Shown: positions 15,028-22,363 of the stretch, piece after piece
Position numbering within the stretch: position 1 is the first letter of the stretch
Layout: every line of letters begins with the position of its first letter
Assembly: GCA_002478225.1 (NCBI GenBank)
Contig: DLMV01000049.1
Location: forward strand, 60,251 to 82,669
Length of the DNA: 22,419 nucleotides
DNA from: Deltaproteobacteria bacterium UBA7527
GTDB lineage: Bacteria; Desulfobacterota; Syntrophorhabdia; Syntrophorhabdales; Syntrophorhabdaceae
Reading direction: 5' to 3'
Position numbers and translations under genes: made by a program
Notes under the pieces: generated by a model
The model's database searches: none
Seen by the model: only the letters and a program-made list of their open reading frames with translations
Told to the model about the DNA's origin: nothing

Positions 15028-15767
15028 AGATCGAATACAGGTCCTTCTTTGCAGACCCTTTTATAGGGTTCCTGCACGTCCGTTGTTTTCTTCACACATC
15101 CAAAGCACAAGCCCATGCCGCATGCCATCCTCTCTTCCAGCAGAACCTGACAGGGAATTTTGTAAGGTTCTATCAGTTGTTTAAGGCTCTTTACCATATT
15201 GTCAGGGCCGCAGGTGAAGATCTCAACGTTTTTATCTTTCAACCCCTTCAGGTGTTTTTTGAACAACTGGACAACGTTTCCCTTGAAACCATATGAACCG
15301 TCAAGGGTAGCGACAAGAGGGTGAAAGCGCATCGCATCCTTGAGAAGAGAGATCTCGTTGATCGCTGAACAGCCGAAGAATATCGACGAATTGCCCCGCA
15401 ATGTTTTGATGAGGGAATACACGCCGGCGAAACCGATACCGCCGGCAACGACAACCGGGGAAGCGCTCCTGTTCACGGTAAACCATCTGCCAAGCGGCCC
15501 CAGCGTCAGAATTGATGCGCCTTTCGGAGTCTTGCTTAGCCGCTCCGTTCCCTTGCCGACCACTTTGTACATAATGGTAAGGACACCCTTCTGATAATCA
15601 TAAATACTGAAGGGCCTCCTGAGGAATATGTCCTCCCCGGGGATCTTCATCATGACAAACTGTCCCGGCCTCGCCGCACCCATGGATCTTGACAGCCGTA
15701 TCCTGAGCAGGCAGTATCCGGGCGCTATTGCGCGGTTTGAAAGTACCTTCCCTTCTATGTCATCCAT
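15009..15767 (-). CDS. pyrK: Dihydroorotate dehydrogenase B, electron-transfer subunit PyrK
   Basis: Iron-sulfur flavoprotein that carries electrons from PyrD to NAD+. The 252 residues show a ferredoxin-reductase FAD domain (RRPFSIYDY at 50-58), an NAD-binding region (VVAGGIGFAGVYS around 106-118; TCGPDNMVK at 185-193) and a C-terminal 2Fe-2S site with Cys216, Cys221, Cys224 and Cys239 (CGMGLCFGC). The cysteine spacing is as expected for PyrK. Only a weak AGGT precedes the ATG. A 200-nt gap containing a large palindrome separates it from rimI, so pyrK probably heads its own unit. Confidence 0.97.
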   Translation of the reverse strand: MDDIEGKVLSNRAIAPGYCLLRIRLSRSMGAARPGQFVMMKIPGEDIFLRRPFSIYDYQKGVLTIMYKVVGKGTERLSKTPKGASILTLGPLGRWFTVNRSASPVVVAGGIGFAGVYSLIKTLRGNSSIFFGCSAINEISLLKDAMRFHPLVATLDGSYGFKGNVVQLFKKHLKGLKDKNVEIFTCGPDNMVKSLKQLIEPYKIPCQVLLEERMACGMGLCFGCVKKTTDVQEPYKRVCKEGPVFDLWEIFL

Positions 15768-15827
15768 AAATAACCTAAAAATTGCGGCTCAATGTTCACA
15801 ACACATATTGAAGCAAACACGAAATCT

Positions 15828-15948
15828 TAAGCACTAGATCCTAAACAATTTCAAAATTCGAATATCGAATGTTCCCAACATAAATACTTTATTAATATTT
15901 GAACATTGGATCATTTGAATTTGTTTAGGATTTCGATATTCGTGCTTA
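15828..15948. repeat. Large AT-rich imperfect palindrome (121 bp), pyrK-rimI gap
   Basis: The left arm (15828-15874) begins TAAGCAC and contains ATCCTAAACAATTTCAAA; the right arm (15901-15948) is its imperfect reverse complement and ends CGTGCTTA. The loop is about 26 nt of very AT-rich sequence. The same wording recurs at 17707-17855, in part at 22364-22419 and as a fragment at 14086-14120. It carries no open frame. Confidence 0.85.
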
Positions 15949-15967
15949 GGGATTATTTTCAGCCTCC

Positions 15968-16441
15968 TCACTTCTTTAACGACATATGCATCACGTATGC
16001 GTCCTCGCCGGTCTCGCGGTAATACCCCTTTCTTCTTCCTACGACCGAGAAGCCAAGGGCCCTGTAAAGGCCCTGAGCGCTCTTGTTGCCTTCCCTTACC
16101 TCAAGGAAAAAATCAATAATGCCATCCTCTGAACAGTCTTTGATGACATGGTTTACAAGATAGGCGCCAAACCCCTTTCGCCTATGGACAGGATGTACGG
16201 CGATGTTCATAATGTGCGCCTCGTCTTCGACAGAGTATAGCATAATATATCCAATAACCTTATTTTCTTTTTCGAGTACAAGATTCCTGGCGATCGGAGA
16301 ATCAATGGTGTCCTCGAACATCCCTTTTGTCCATGGGGATATAAACGAGAGTCTTTCGATCTCCAGTACGATCTCAAGGTCTGCCAGCCCCATTGTTCTT
16401 ATTGCAACATCGTCAAAGTGTTTTTGTGCGGCGTTATCCAA
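15968..16441 (-). CDS. rimI: Ribosomal protein S18 alanine N-acetyltransferase RimI
   Basis: A GNAT acetyltransferase of the RimI group, which acetylates the N-terminal alanine of ribosomal protein S18 (relatives modify other proteins). The 157 residues show IERLSFISPW, the acetyl-CoA loop RRKGFG (87-92), Glu114 in FFLEVREGN, NKSAQGLYRALGF (119-131) and the late Tyr in KGYYRETGEDAYVM, all typical of RimI. The likely start is TTG at 16441, two to three bases after the mobA stop; an ATG at 16393 would cut into the first conserved segment (VAIRTM). The close spacing indicates co-transcription with mobA. The tsaB gene that often lies beside rimI is absent. Confidence 0.92.
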   Translation of the reverse strand: MDNAAQKHFDDVAIRTMGLADLEIVLEIERLSFISPWTKGMFEDTIDSPIARNLVLEKENKVIGYIMLYSVEDEAHIMNIAVHPVHRRKGFGAYLVNHVIKDCSEDGIIDFFLEVREGNKSAQGLYRALGFSVVGRRKGYYRETGEDAYVMHMSLKK

Positions 16442-16444
16442 CCC

Positions 16445-17047
16445 TCAACCCCGGCTGATATTCAGCGCCTTTTCAAACTCTTCTTCTGTATTGATATTTG
16501 TGAATACAGAGACTCCGTCGCAGAAGAAGAGCGGGGACTCTTTGAGCATACTGACAGAGAGATAGGGGAATATGTCGGCTATCCTGTGCCTGCCTCTCTC
16601 GATGCACGTAAGCATATATGAGATACAGGACCTTCCGTATATCGCATGGAGCGGTTCATATCCCTTTTCCGTTTCCGGTATGATGATATCTTGACCGCTG
16701 ATATTGTCCAGCATGTACTTTATTGCGTTCACCGACAAAAAAGGCATATCGCAGGCGAGGGCAAAAACGTAATCCGCGCCGGTATACATGAGAGCTGAGG
16801 CAATACCTGCTAATGGGCTCTGCACAGCGACAACATCCTTTATGATCGGTATATTCATGCCGGGCATCACTTTCAGGTTGTTGGAAACGACAATAGTGTT
16901 ATTGAGGGCCTCACGCACCACACCGTATACCCTTTGTATCAACGGTTCATTATCGAGAACGAGGGTAGCCTTGTCCCTCCCCATTCTTGCGCTTTTGCCA
17001 CCCGCGAGGATCGCGCCAATCACATTTACCATAAAGACTTTTATCAT
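16445..17047 (-). CDS. mobA: Molybdenum cofactor guanylyltransferase MobA
   Basis: Attaches GMP to molybdopterin to form the guanine-dinucleotide cofactor used by DMSO-reductase-type enzymes such as formate dehydrogenases. The 200-residue nucleotidyltransferase has the signature AILAGGKSARMGRDKA (12-27), LVLDNEPLIQRV, the metal-site Asp in FALACDMPFLS, and a late region ETEKGYEPLHAIY. Length is usual (E. coli 194). In-frame starts are TTG 17056, ATG 17047 and ATG 17032; none has a good ribosome site, and I chose the first ATG. No other molybdenum cofactor genes lie nearby. Confidence 0.92.
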   Translation of the reverse strand: MIKVFMVNVIGAILAGGKSARMGRDKATLVLDNEPLIQRVYGVVREALNNTIVVSNNLKVMPGMNIPIIKDVVAVQSPLAGIASALMYTGADYVFALACDMPFLSVNAIKYMLDNISGQDIIIPETEKGYEPLHAIYGRSCISYMLTCIERGRHRIADIFPYLSVSMLKESPLFFCDGVSVFTNINTEEEFEKALNISRG

Positions 17048-17108
17048 CTTTTGCAATGAGAGTAAAGAGCGCTTTCCGTGTCGCTCCCCGCGTTATACCT
17101 TTTTTCAC

Positions 17109-17138
17109 TTGGCAAAACCCCTTTGTCATGAAAATATT
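17109..17138 (+). promoter_or_regulatory. Possible promoter upstream of the small frame at 17206
   Basis: TTGGCA (five of six to the -35 consensus), 18 nt, then AATATT (four of six to -10). If used, the transcript would start near 17145 and include the small frame at 17206-17274. The match is moderate only. Confidence 0.3.
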
Positions 17139-17205
17139 TATCCCGCACTGCGTTTTTCACATCATGTACATATCAAAGAAATAACCGTAACTTTCAGGAG
17201 GCATT

Positions 17206-17274
17206 ATGGGAGGACTGCTTCGGGTCATGGATCAATGGTCTGATGCGCGACAATTCTTCATGTTCATGGTATAA
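17206..17274 (+). CDS. Possible 22-residue small ORF with a strong ribosome site
   Basis: ATG 17206 is preceded by AGGAGG (17196-17201) with four bases between, one of the best ribosome sites in the window. The frame reads MGGLLRVM then DQWSDARQFF, ends MFMV, and stops at 17272-17274. I do not recognise the peptide. It ends inside the -10 box of the HNH gene promoter, so ribosomes or transcription through it could affect that promoter. It could be a chance frame: 22 codons is too short for codon statistics. No cysteine or clear membrane helix is visible. Confidence 0.35.
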   Translation: MGGLLRVMDQWSDARQFFMFMV

Positions 17275-17275
17275 T
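17247..17275 (+). promoter_or_regulatory. Extended -10 promoter of the HNH nuclease gene
   Basis: GCGACA at 17247-17252 (four of six), a 17-nt spacer, and a perfect TATAAT at 17270-17275 preceded by TGG, giving an extended -10 (TGnTATAAT). Transcription would start near 17282, about 19 nt before the GTG at 17301. Confidence 0.65.
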
Positions 17276-17300
17276 AACCGGCAGGAGAAAAAGCGCGGCA

Positions 17301-17633
17301 GTGAGAAGAAGACGATATACACACAGGGACGGAGGCCCGAGGAGAATAGAGGGCGGCAAGTCTGTTGAAGAGATAGTGAAGGAACTGAAAGAGATCGGCG
17401 CATCGAAAAGCGACTACAGAGAGCAGTCCCTGCGTATCCACGGCCTCATCTGTGCAAAATGCGCACGGGAATTCGATTATAAGGACAGGCACCTCCTTAC
17501 CGTTCACCACAAGGATGGAAATCACAAGAACAACCCGCCGGACGGCTCCAACTGGGAGAACCTCTGTGTCTACTGCCACGACGATGAGCACAGCAGGGGG
17601 CTGCTCGGTGATTATTTTAGTCAAGATAGTTAA
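17301..17633 (+). CDS. yajD: YajD-family HNH nuclease
   Basis: A small HNH-fold protein of the YajD group; the E. coli protein is uncharacterised in detail and DNA cleavage is presumed from the fold. In the 110 residues, CAKC (51-54) and CVYC (89-92) supply zinc ligands, TVHHKDGNHKNNP holds the paired His69-His70, GSNWENLC the conserved Asn, and CHDDEH the late His. YREQSLRIHGLICAKC aligns well with the E. coli start of the domain. The first 38 residues (very basic MRRRRYTHRD) are extra; a GTG at 17376 would give a shorter protein. AGGAG lies 13 nt before GTG 17301, rather far. It is the only plus-strand gene between 38 and 19.5 kb and appears monocistronic. Confidence 0.88.
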   Translation: MRRRRYTHRDGGPRRIEGGKSVEEIVKELKEIGASKSDYREQSLRIHGLICAKCAREFDYKDRHLLTVHHKDGNHKNNPPDGSNWENLCVYCHDDEHSRGLLGDYFSQDS

Positions 17634-17706
17634 TGCCGGATTTTCAATTATGACGGGCGCGGTGCCGGGCTATTCCCCGCAAAGAGATCCATGATGTATA
17701 TGGATT

Positions 17707-17855
17707 AAATCCTAATATCGAAGCACGAAGCACTAAACGATCTCAAAGCTCAAATATCAAATGCTCCAAACAAAAGTCCTTAAACACGTTTTTGAATTTT
17801 GAACATTGGAATATTTTGATTTGTCTTAGTGCTCCGATATCAGTACTTAGGATTT
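17707..17855. repeat. Large AT-rich imperfect palindrome (149 bp), HNH-purF gap
   Basis: Begins AAATCCTAATATCGAAGCAC and ends TACTTAGGATTT, its imperfect reverse complement; the arms meet near 17767-17801. It is related to 15828-15948 (shared CACTAAAC, TCAAATATC and GAACATTGGA wording). It lies between the convergent ends of yajD and the purF homologue, where a terminator would be expected, and could serve as one through its stem. No separate terminator is visible in 17634-17864. Confidence 0.85.
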
Positions 17856-17864
17856 GATTTTATA

Positions 17865-19265
17865 TTATGAGCCGCTTTTATCCCCGATCCAGCAGTGGAG
17901 GCAGAGCTTCTTGCGGGGGAGGCCGATGGCTGCGACCATGTCATCGATCCGCTGATACCGGAGCGTTGTAACATCGATCTCTTTCGCGATCCAATCCACC
18001 ATCTTCCGGTGCTTCTCTGACCGGTCGTCAAGATAGTCCCCGATCTCTTCCGTGTCGCGACCTTCCAGCGCCCTTATTGCGCGTCGGGCGGCCAGTTCGT
18101 CGACAGAACGGGTGGAGAGGGCGAATTTGCAGGGGAACATAAGCGGCGGGCAGGCAGGACGTACATGGACCTCCTTGGCACCCGATTCCCAGAGTTTCTT
18201 CAGGGTATAATTTTTAAGCTGTGTGCCCCGTACGATGGAGTCCTCACAGAGCACTATCCGGTTCCCGTCAATGATATCCTTGACCGCGATGAGCTTCATC
18301 TTTGCCACAAGGTCGCGGATCTCCTGCGAAGGCGGCGTATAGCTCCTCCCGTACCCGGGGGTATACTTGACGAGGGGACGCCGAAAGGGAATCCCTGATT
18401 GCATAGCATACCCAACGGCGTGGCCTACGCCCGAATCAGGCACCCCGGCAACAAGGTCAGCCTTCACATCATCATTTTTCGCGAGAAACCTTCCGGATCT
18501 TTCGCGGACGAGCTCAACATTGATCCCTTCGTAGCTCGAGGCAGGGTATCCTGTGTATATCCACAAGAAGGCACAGATCTGGTTGTTTGTCTTGCCTGAA
18601 AGCTGCTCTTCCAATCCATGTTTCCCAATGCGAACGATCTCACCCGGATCGAGATACTTTATGATCCGGTAACCGAGGTTAAGAAAGGAGCATGTCTCCG
18701 TCGCGATGACATAATCTCCTTTCCTTTCCCCGACAACGAGAGGCATCCGGCCGAGGCGGTCCCTGGCAGCATAGATCCCATCCTCCTTCATGAGAAGTAT
18801 AGAGGCTGACCCCGTGATCCGGTCATAGAGCCTTTCAATACCGTCAATGAGCGTTTTCCCTTGATTGATAATCTTTGCGATAAGTTCCACAGAGTTGACC
18901 CCTCCGCTTGACATCTCGCCGAAAGTTTCCCCCTGCTCGAGGAGTTCCTGCGCCAGTTCGTTCGTATTATCAACGAGACCCGCCGATACAATGGCGAAGG
19001 TTCCGAATTTTGAGCCGATGATAAGCGGTTGGGCGTCCCGGTCGCTTATGACCCCGATGCCAAGATTTCCCTCCATTTCCTTATAATCTTCGTAGAATTT
19101 TGATTTGAACTGGGACTTGCTGATATCATGAATGGATCGATGAAAGCGTTCTCCCAGAACAGCCATTCCGCCATACTCTGTTCCCATGTGCGAATGGTAG
19201 TCTGTCCCGTAGAGAAGTTCGCTTGCACAGTTCTTTTTCGATATAATGCCGAAAATACCGCTCAT
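17865..19265 (-). CDS. PurF homologue (amidophosphoribosyltransferase family) lacking the glutaminase nucleophile
   Basis: A 466-residue relative of glutamine PRPP amidotransferase. The N-terminal Ntn domain starts MSGIFGIIS, with Ser where PurF has the catalytic Cys, and GIGVISDRDAQP stands where PurF has the HxRY glutamine-binding loop. The phosphoribosyltransferase domain looks intact: GVPDSGVGHAVGYA and the PRPP loop VLCEDSIVRGTQL (338-350). Cys231, Cys379, Cys455 and Cys458 sit at places matching the four 4Fe-4S ligands of Bacillus PurF. Similar Cys-less PurF proteins occur in Bacteroidetes and Desulfobacterota. It may use free ammonia, or have another role; glutamine-dependent activity seems unlikely. 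AAGGAGG five bases before the ATG fixes the start. It is divergent from hrcA, with no purine genes beside it. Confidence 0.88.
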   Translation of the reverse strand: MSGIFGIISKKNCASELLYGTDYHSHMGTEYGGMAVLGERFHRSIHDISKSQFKSKFYEDYKEMEGNLGIGVISDRDAQPLIIGSKFGTFAIVSAGLVDNTNELAQELLEQGETFGEMSSGGVNSVELIAKIINQGKTLIDGIERLYDRITGSASILLMKEDGIYAARDRLGRMPLVVGERKGDYVIATETCSFLNLGYRIIKYLDPGEIVRIGKHGLEEQLSGKTNNQICAFLWIYTGYPASSYEGINVELVRERSGRFLAKNDDVKADLVAGVPDSGVGHAVGYAMQSGIPFRRPLVKYTPGYGRSYTPPSQEIRDLVAKMKLIAVKDIIDGNRIVLCEDSIVRGTQLKNYTLKKLWESGAKEVHVRPACPPLMFPCKFALSTRSVDELAARRAIRALEGRDTEEIGDYLDDRSEKHRKMVDWIAKEIDVTTLRYQRIDDMVAAIGLPRKKLCLHCWIGDKSGS

Positions 19266-19556
19266 GGATCCTCCTTAGATATTATGGGTGCGCTGCCGCC
19301 TGCAGGTGTAATAAGGGTCAGACGCTGATATGATACAATCTCTGTGGAATTTTCTCCAGTATTATTATAAAACAATTTCGTCAATTCCTGGGCTTGCGCC
19401 GCCCTTCATATGCCCGCAAGAGGTTAACCGGCTTATAGAGCCTTTCCTTTGTATTATTATAAACTGTGTTGGACGATACCAGCCAGAATTATGAAAATCA
19501 GCACCGCCGGTATACGCTTAGCAGTTCCTTGTCTGACAAATTGAGCATCTCATTTC
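19266..19556. other. Divergent intergenic region, purF homologue / hrcA
   Basis: This gene-free stretch should hold promoters for both directions. I see a 13-nt direct repeat GTATTATTATAAA at 19359-19371 and 19451-19463, 92 bp apart; read on the minus strand each copy contains TATAAT, but neither has a fitting -35 at 16-18 nt. A CIRCE-like half site TTAGCAGTT lies at 19518-19526 without its partner. No tRNA, riboswitch or terminator is recognised. Confidence 0.5.
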
Positions 19557-19585
19557 TTGACAAAGGTGTCTTCTATCATTACTTT
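19557..19585 (+). promoter_or_regulatory. Candidate promoter of hrcA-grpE-dnaJ
   Basis: A perfect TTGACA (19557-19562), a 17-nt spacer and TACTTT (19580-19585; three of six, including the first two and last bases). It is 26 nt before the hrcA ATG, giving a very short leader that would start near AAGGA. It does not resemble a sigma-32 promoter, and no full CIRCE operator overlaps it. Confidence 0.4.
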
Positions 19586-19610
19586 ATTCTATAAGGATTG
19601 GCCTGCGCCG

Positions 19611-20642
19611 ATGGATATTCTGACAGAACGGGAAAAAAGGATTCTTGAGCTTATTATGGATGACTATATAAACGCTGCGGAACCGATTGGCTCGAGAACA
19701 ATATCGAAGATGATGAAAAATAGGATAAGCTCTGCAACGATAAGGAATATCATGGGGGACCTTGAGGAGCTTGGTTTTCTTTATAAGCCCCATGCTGTGG
19801 CGGGACGAATACCGACGCACAAGGCCTTCAGATATTACGTAAAGAACTTGTCGCCGCTGACAGCTCCCGGCAAAAAGGAACTGAAGGTGCTTGAATCGCT
19901 TGCCCGGCCCCGATACTCATACGTTGAGGAGATCATGGAGGATGCTTCGAGGACGCTTGCGGCCATATCACAGTATACAAGCATTGTGATAGAGCCGAAA
20001 GTGAACACGATGCTCTTCAAGGAGGTCGAGTTCGTCAAATTGTCGAAGCATACGATCCTTATCGTCTTTATAACCTCTTCAGGCATGGTTCACAAAAGGA
20101 TCGTGCATACCGACGAGGAGTTGGACGTTAATGTTTTGAACGAGATGAAAAGGTACATGAATGAAAAATTCAGCGGCGTTCCGTTCTATGTCTTGCGAGA
20201 TCGCATACTGGTCGATGTAAGACGGGACAAGGAGATATTTAACAACCTCTGCGCAAAGATCCGCGACACGCTTGACGCGATCATTGATGAAAAGAGCAAG
20301 CGGGAGGTCTACATAGAAGGGACATCTAAAATGATAGGCATCCCTGAATTTTCTGACCTCGAAAGATTGAAAGAGCTTTTTCAGGCGCTGGAAAAGAAAG
20401 AAAAACTGGTCAAATTGCTCGATAGCTGCCTCCGGGAGGATGGCATAAGCATTATTATAGGCGACGGGAATGACATGAGAGAGATGCAGGGAATAAGCAT
20501 CATATCCTCGCCCTATCAGATCGGCGAAGATAGTTACGGCTTTCTCGGTGTCATAGGCCCGATCCGGATGAATTATTCGAGAATAATACCGATCGTTAGT
20601 TATACGGCGAAGACGGTTACAGATATTCTAAGAATGATGTAG
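19611..20642 (+). CDS. hrcA: Heat-inducible transcription repressor HrcA
   Basis: Repressor of class I heat-shock operons; it binds CIRCE inverted repeats and is stabilised by GroEL. The 343 residues begin MDILTEREKRILELI, the usual HrcA start, followed by the winged helix (EPIGSRTISK, SSATIRNIMGDLEELGFL, GRIPTHKAFRYYV) and the GAF-like dimerisation domain (GDGNDMREMQGISII, FLGVIGPIRMNY near the C-terminus). A TTG at 19557 would add 18 residues but coincides with the candidate -35 and lacks a ribosome site. AAGGA lies 13 nt before ATG 19611. It leads a three-gene cluster with grpE 9 nt downstream. The CIRCE operator expected for self-control is not evident. Confidence 0.97.
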   Translation: MDILTEREKRILELIMDDYINAAEPIGSRTISKMMKNRISSATIRNIMGDLEELGFLYKPHAVAGRIPTHKAFRYYVKNLSPLTAPGKKELKVLESLARPRYSYVEEIMEDASRTLAAISQYTSIVIEPKVNTMLFKEVEFVKLSKHTILIVFITSSGMVHKRIVHTDEELDVNVLNEMKRYMNEKFSGVPFYVLRDRILVDVRRDKEIFNNLCAKIRDTLDAIIDEKSKREVYIEGTSKMIGIPEFSDLERLKELFQALEKKEKLVKLLDSCLREDGISIIIGDGNDMREMQGISIISSPYQIGEDSYGFLGVIGPIRMNYSRIIPIVSYTAKTVTDILRMM

Positions 20643-20651
20643 AGGACCGGC

Positions 20652-21239
20652 ATGGAGGACAAGGAAAAAAAGAACACTGACGGTGCAACGGAAGAAAGAG
20701 AAAAAGGACAGGAAACAAGCAGGCACGAGGAACACAAGAAGAAAAAGAAGAAAGATGACACCACGGAAGAACTGAAGCGGGCGCTTGAGGAGAAGGAAGA
20801 GGCCATAAAGTCCCTGCAGGAAAAAATCCTTTATCTCCAGGCTGAGTTCGAGAATTACAAGAAACTCAAAATGAAAGAGAAACAGGATACGCTGAAGTTC
20901 GGGAACGAAGTTCTCGTAAAGGAACTGCTCCCTGTGCTGGATAACCTTGAGATGGCATTGGACCATACAGAAAAAACAGAGGATTACAAGGGGATCTACG
21001 AAGGGGTCAAGATAACCTTCAATGAATTTCTCAAGGTGCTTGAAAAGGCGGGTGTTACCAGGATCGAGGCTGCCGGCAAGAAATTCGACCCCAATCTCCA
21101 TGAAGCCTTCTACCAGGAAGAAAAGGAGGATATGGAGCCTGATACGGTCATATCAGAGTTTCAAAAGGGTTATCTGCTGAACAACAGGTTGGTGAGGCCT
21201 GCCAGGGTAGTTGTTTCCAAAAAACCGGAAGTTCAGTAA
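20652..21239 (+). CDS. grpE: Nucleotide exchange factor GrpE
   Basis: Dimeric exchange factor that releases ADP from DnaK. The 195 residues start with a highly charged, Lys/Glu-rich disordered stretch (1-45), then the long coiled coil (about 36-85; ELKRALEEKEEAIKSLQEKI), the four-helix region (LLPVLDNLEMALDH) and the C-terminal beta wing with FDPNLHEAFYQ and GYLLNNRLVRPARVVVSK. Length is normal (E. coli 197). AGAGG lies about six bases before the ATG, which follows the hrcA stop by 9 nt. dnaJ follows after 14 nt; the dnaK that usually separates the two is not here. Confidence 0.97.
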   Translation: MEDKEKKNTDGATEEREKGQETSRHEEHKKKKKKDDTTEELKRALEEKEEAIKSLQEKILYLQAEFENYKKLKMKEKQDTLKFGNEVLVKELLPVLDNLEMALDHTEKTEDYKGIYEGVKITFNEFLKVLEKAGVTRIEAAGKKFDPNLHEAFYQEEKEDMEPDTVISEFQKGYLLNNRLVRPARVVVSKKPEVQ

Positions 21240-21253
21240 TATACGGTTGATCT

Positions 21254-22351
21254 ATGCGAACAGCACACCGAGACTACCACGAGATCCTCAATGTTTCAAA
21301 AAATGCGACGGATGAGGAGATAAAAAAGGCTTACAGGAAGCTTGCGCTTCAATACCACCCGGACAGAAATCCCGGCAATAAAGAAGCAGAAGAGATGTTT
21401 AAAAAGGTCAGCGAGGCCTATGAGGTGCTCAGCGATCCGGAAAAACGATACCGGTACGAGAGATTTGGCACTGCGGGCGATACGGGTTCTGTCTTCGATT
21501 TTGGGTTCGGGGGGAATTTCGATACCGTTTTCAACGACCTTTTCAGTGATTTTTTCGGTTCCCCAAGGCAGAGGGAAAGGAAAGGGCAGGACCTGCGCTA
21601 TAACCTCACCATAGAATTTGAAGAGGCGGTATTCGGCATTGAGAAAGAGATAGAGATACCCAAAGAAGAAAAATGCTCAGTCTGCGGCGGATCCCGGATA
21701 GAGCCGGGACACCGTCCTGTGAGCTGCAAGCACTGCGGCGGAAGAGGGCAGGTCAGGCAGAGCCATGGATTTTTTACGATAAACAGGACCTGCGAATACT
21801 GCAACGGTGACGGTCATATCATCAAAGACCCCTGCAAGGCCTGCAAGGGCAAGGGAAGCATTAACAAAAAGAAGAAGATAAAGATCAAGGTCCCGCCAGG
21901 CGTCGACACCGGCATGAGGTTAAAGCTGCGGGGGGAAGGAATGCAGCAGTTTGGCGACACCGCCCCAGGCGACCTGTACGTCGTCCTGAAGGTAAAGGAG
22001 CACCAGATCTTTGAACGCGCAGGCGACGATATCACCGTTCAGATTGATATCAGCTTTCCGCTTTTATGTCTCGGAGGGGAGCTTGCAGTCCCTACCATAG
22101 AGGGTGAGACAACGATCACAATACCGCCCGGCACGCAACCGGGCAAGGTCTTCCGTATCAGGGGGCTTGGCGTAACCAAATCGAACGGGCACGGGAGGGG
22201 AGACCAGCTTGTTTACCTCAATGTTATTATTCCTTCGCAGCTGAGTGAAAAACAACGTTTGCTCCTGGAAGAGCTTTCAAAGGAATTTGGCAGTGATAGA
22301 GGGAGAACGCGTAAGGGATTTAAACAAAAATTCATGGAGTTCTTCGAATAA
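21254..22351 (+). CDS. dnaJ: Chaperone protein DnaJ
   Basis: Hsp40 co-chaperone that delivers substrates to DnaK and stimulates its ATPase. The 365 residues show the J domain (7-72, HPD at 35-37), a short Gly/Phe stretch (72-102), four zinc-binding CxxC motifs (Cys141/144, 158/161, 180/183, 194/197) and the C-terminal substrate domains (KVPPGVDTGMRLKLRGEG, IPPGTQPGKVFRIRGLG). The first zinc motif reads CSVCGGSR, lacking the final Gly of the CxxCxGxG pattern; the others are regular or nearly so. It is slightly shorter than E. coli DnaJ (376). The ribosome site is weak, suggesting coupling to grpE. A repeat begins right after the stop codon. CbpA-like proteins lack zinc motifs, so DnaJ proper is the better name. 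Confidence 0.96.
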   Translation: MRTAHRDYHEILNVSKNATDEEIKKAYRKLALQYHPDRNPGNKEAEEMFKKVSEAYEVLSDPEKRYRYERFGTAGDTGSVFDFGFGGNFDTVFNDLFSDFFGSPRQRERKGQDLRYNLTIEFEEAVFGIEKEIEIPKEEKCSVCGGSRIEPGHRPVSCKHCGGRGQVRQSHGFFTINRTCEYCNGDGHIIKDPCKACKGKGSINKKKKIKIKVPPGVDTGMRLKLRGEGMQQFGDTAPGDLYVVLKVKEHQIFERAGDDITVQIDISFPLLCLGGELAVPTIEGETTITIPPGTQPGKVFRIRGLGVTKSNGHGRGDQLVYLNVIIPSQLSEKQRLLLEELSKEFGSDRGRTRKGFKQKFMEFFE

Positions 22352-22363
22352 AAAGTATATAGC

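Noticed and set aside
17108..17126. Sigma-54 (-24/-12) promoter, TTGGCA followed by TTTGTC
   Set aside because: There is no GC at the required distance from the GG, so the -12 element is absent despite the attractive TTGGCA.
17232..17624. Minus-strand frame of 130 codons opposite the HNH gene
   Set aside because: The plus-strand frame has the full zinc and HNH motif set and a promoter; the minus frame has none.
15828..17855. CRISPR array from repeated AT-rich words
   Set aside because: The copies are palindromes of unequal length spaced kilobases apart, with no regular spacers and no cas genes.
19518..19544. CIRCE operator upstream of hrcA
   Set aside because: The left half TTAGCAGTT matches seven of nine bases, but the position nine bases further reads ACAAATTGA, matching only two of nine of GAGTGCTAA. 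Not a CIRCE element as it stands.
19557..19610. Earlier TTG start for HrcA adding 18 residues
   Set aside because: The TTG coincides with the candidate -35 TTGACA, has no ribosome site, and the family N-terminus begins at MDILTERE.
20628..21101. Minus-strand Phe/Leu-rich frame resembling a membrane protein
   Set aside because: It is the reverse complement of the Lys/Glu-rich GrpE coding sequence; AAG/GAA codons read backwards give Leu/Phe/Ser runs.
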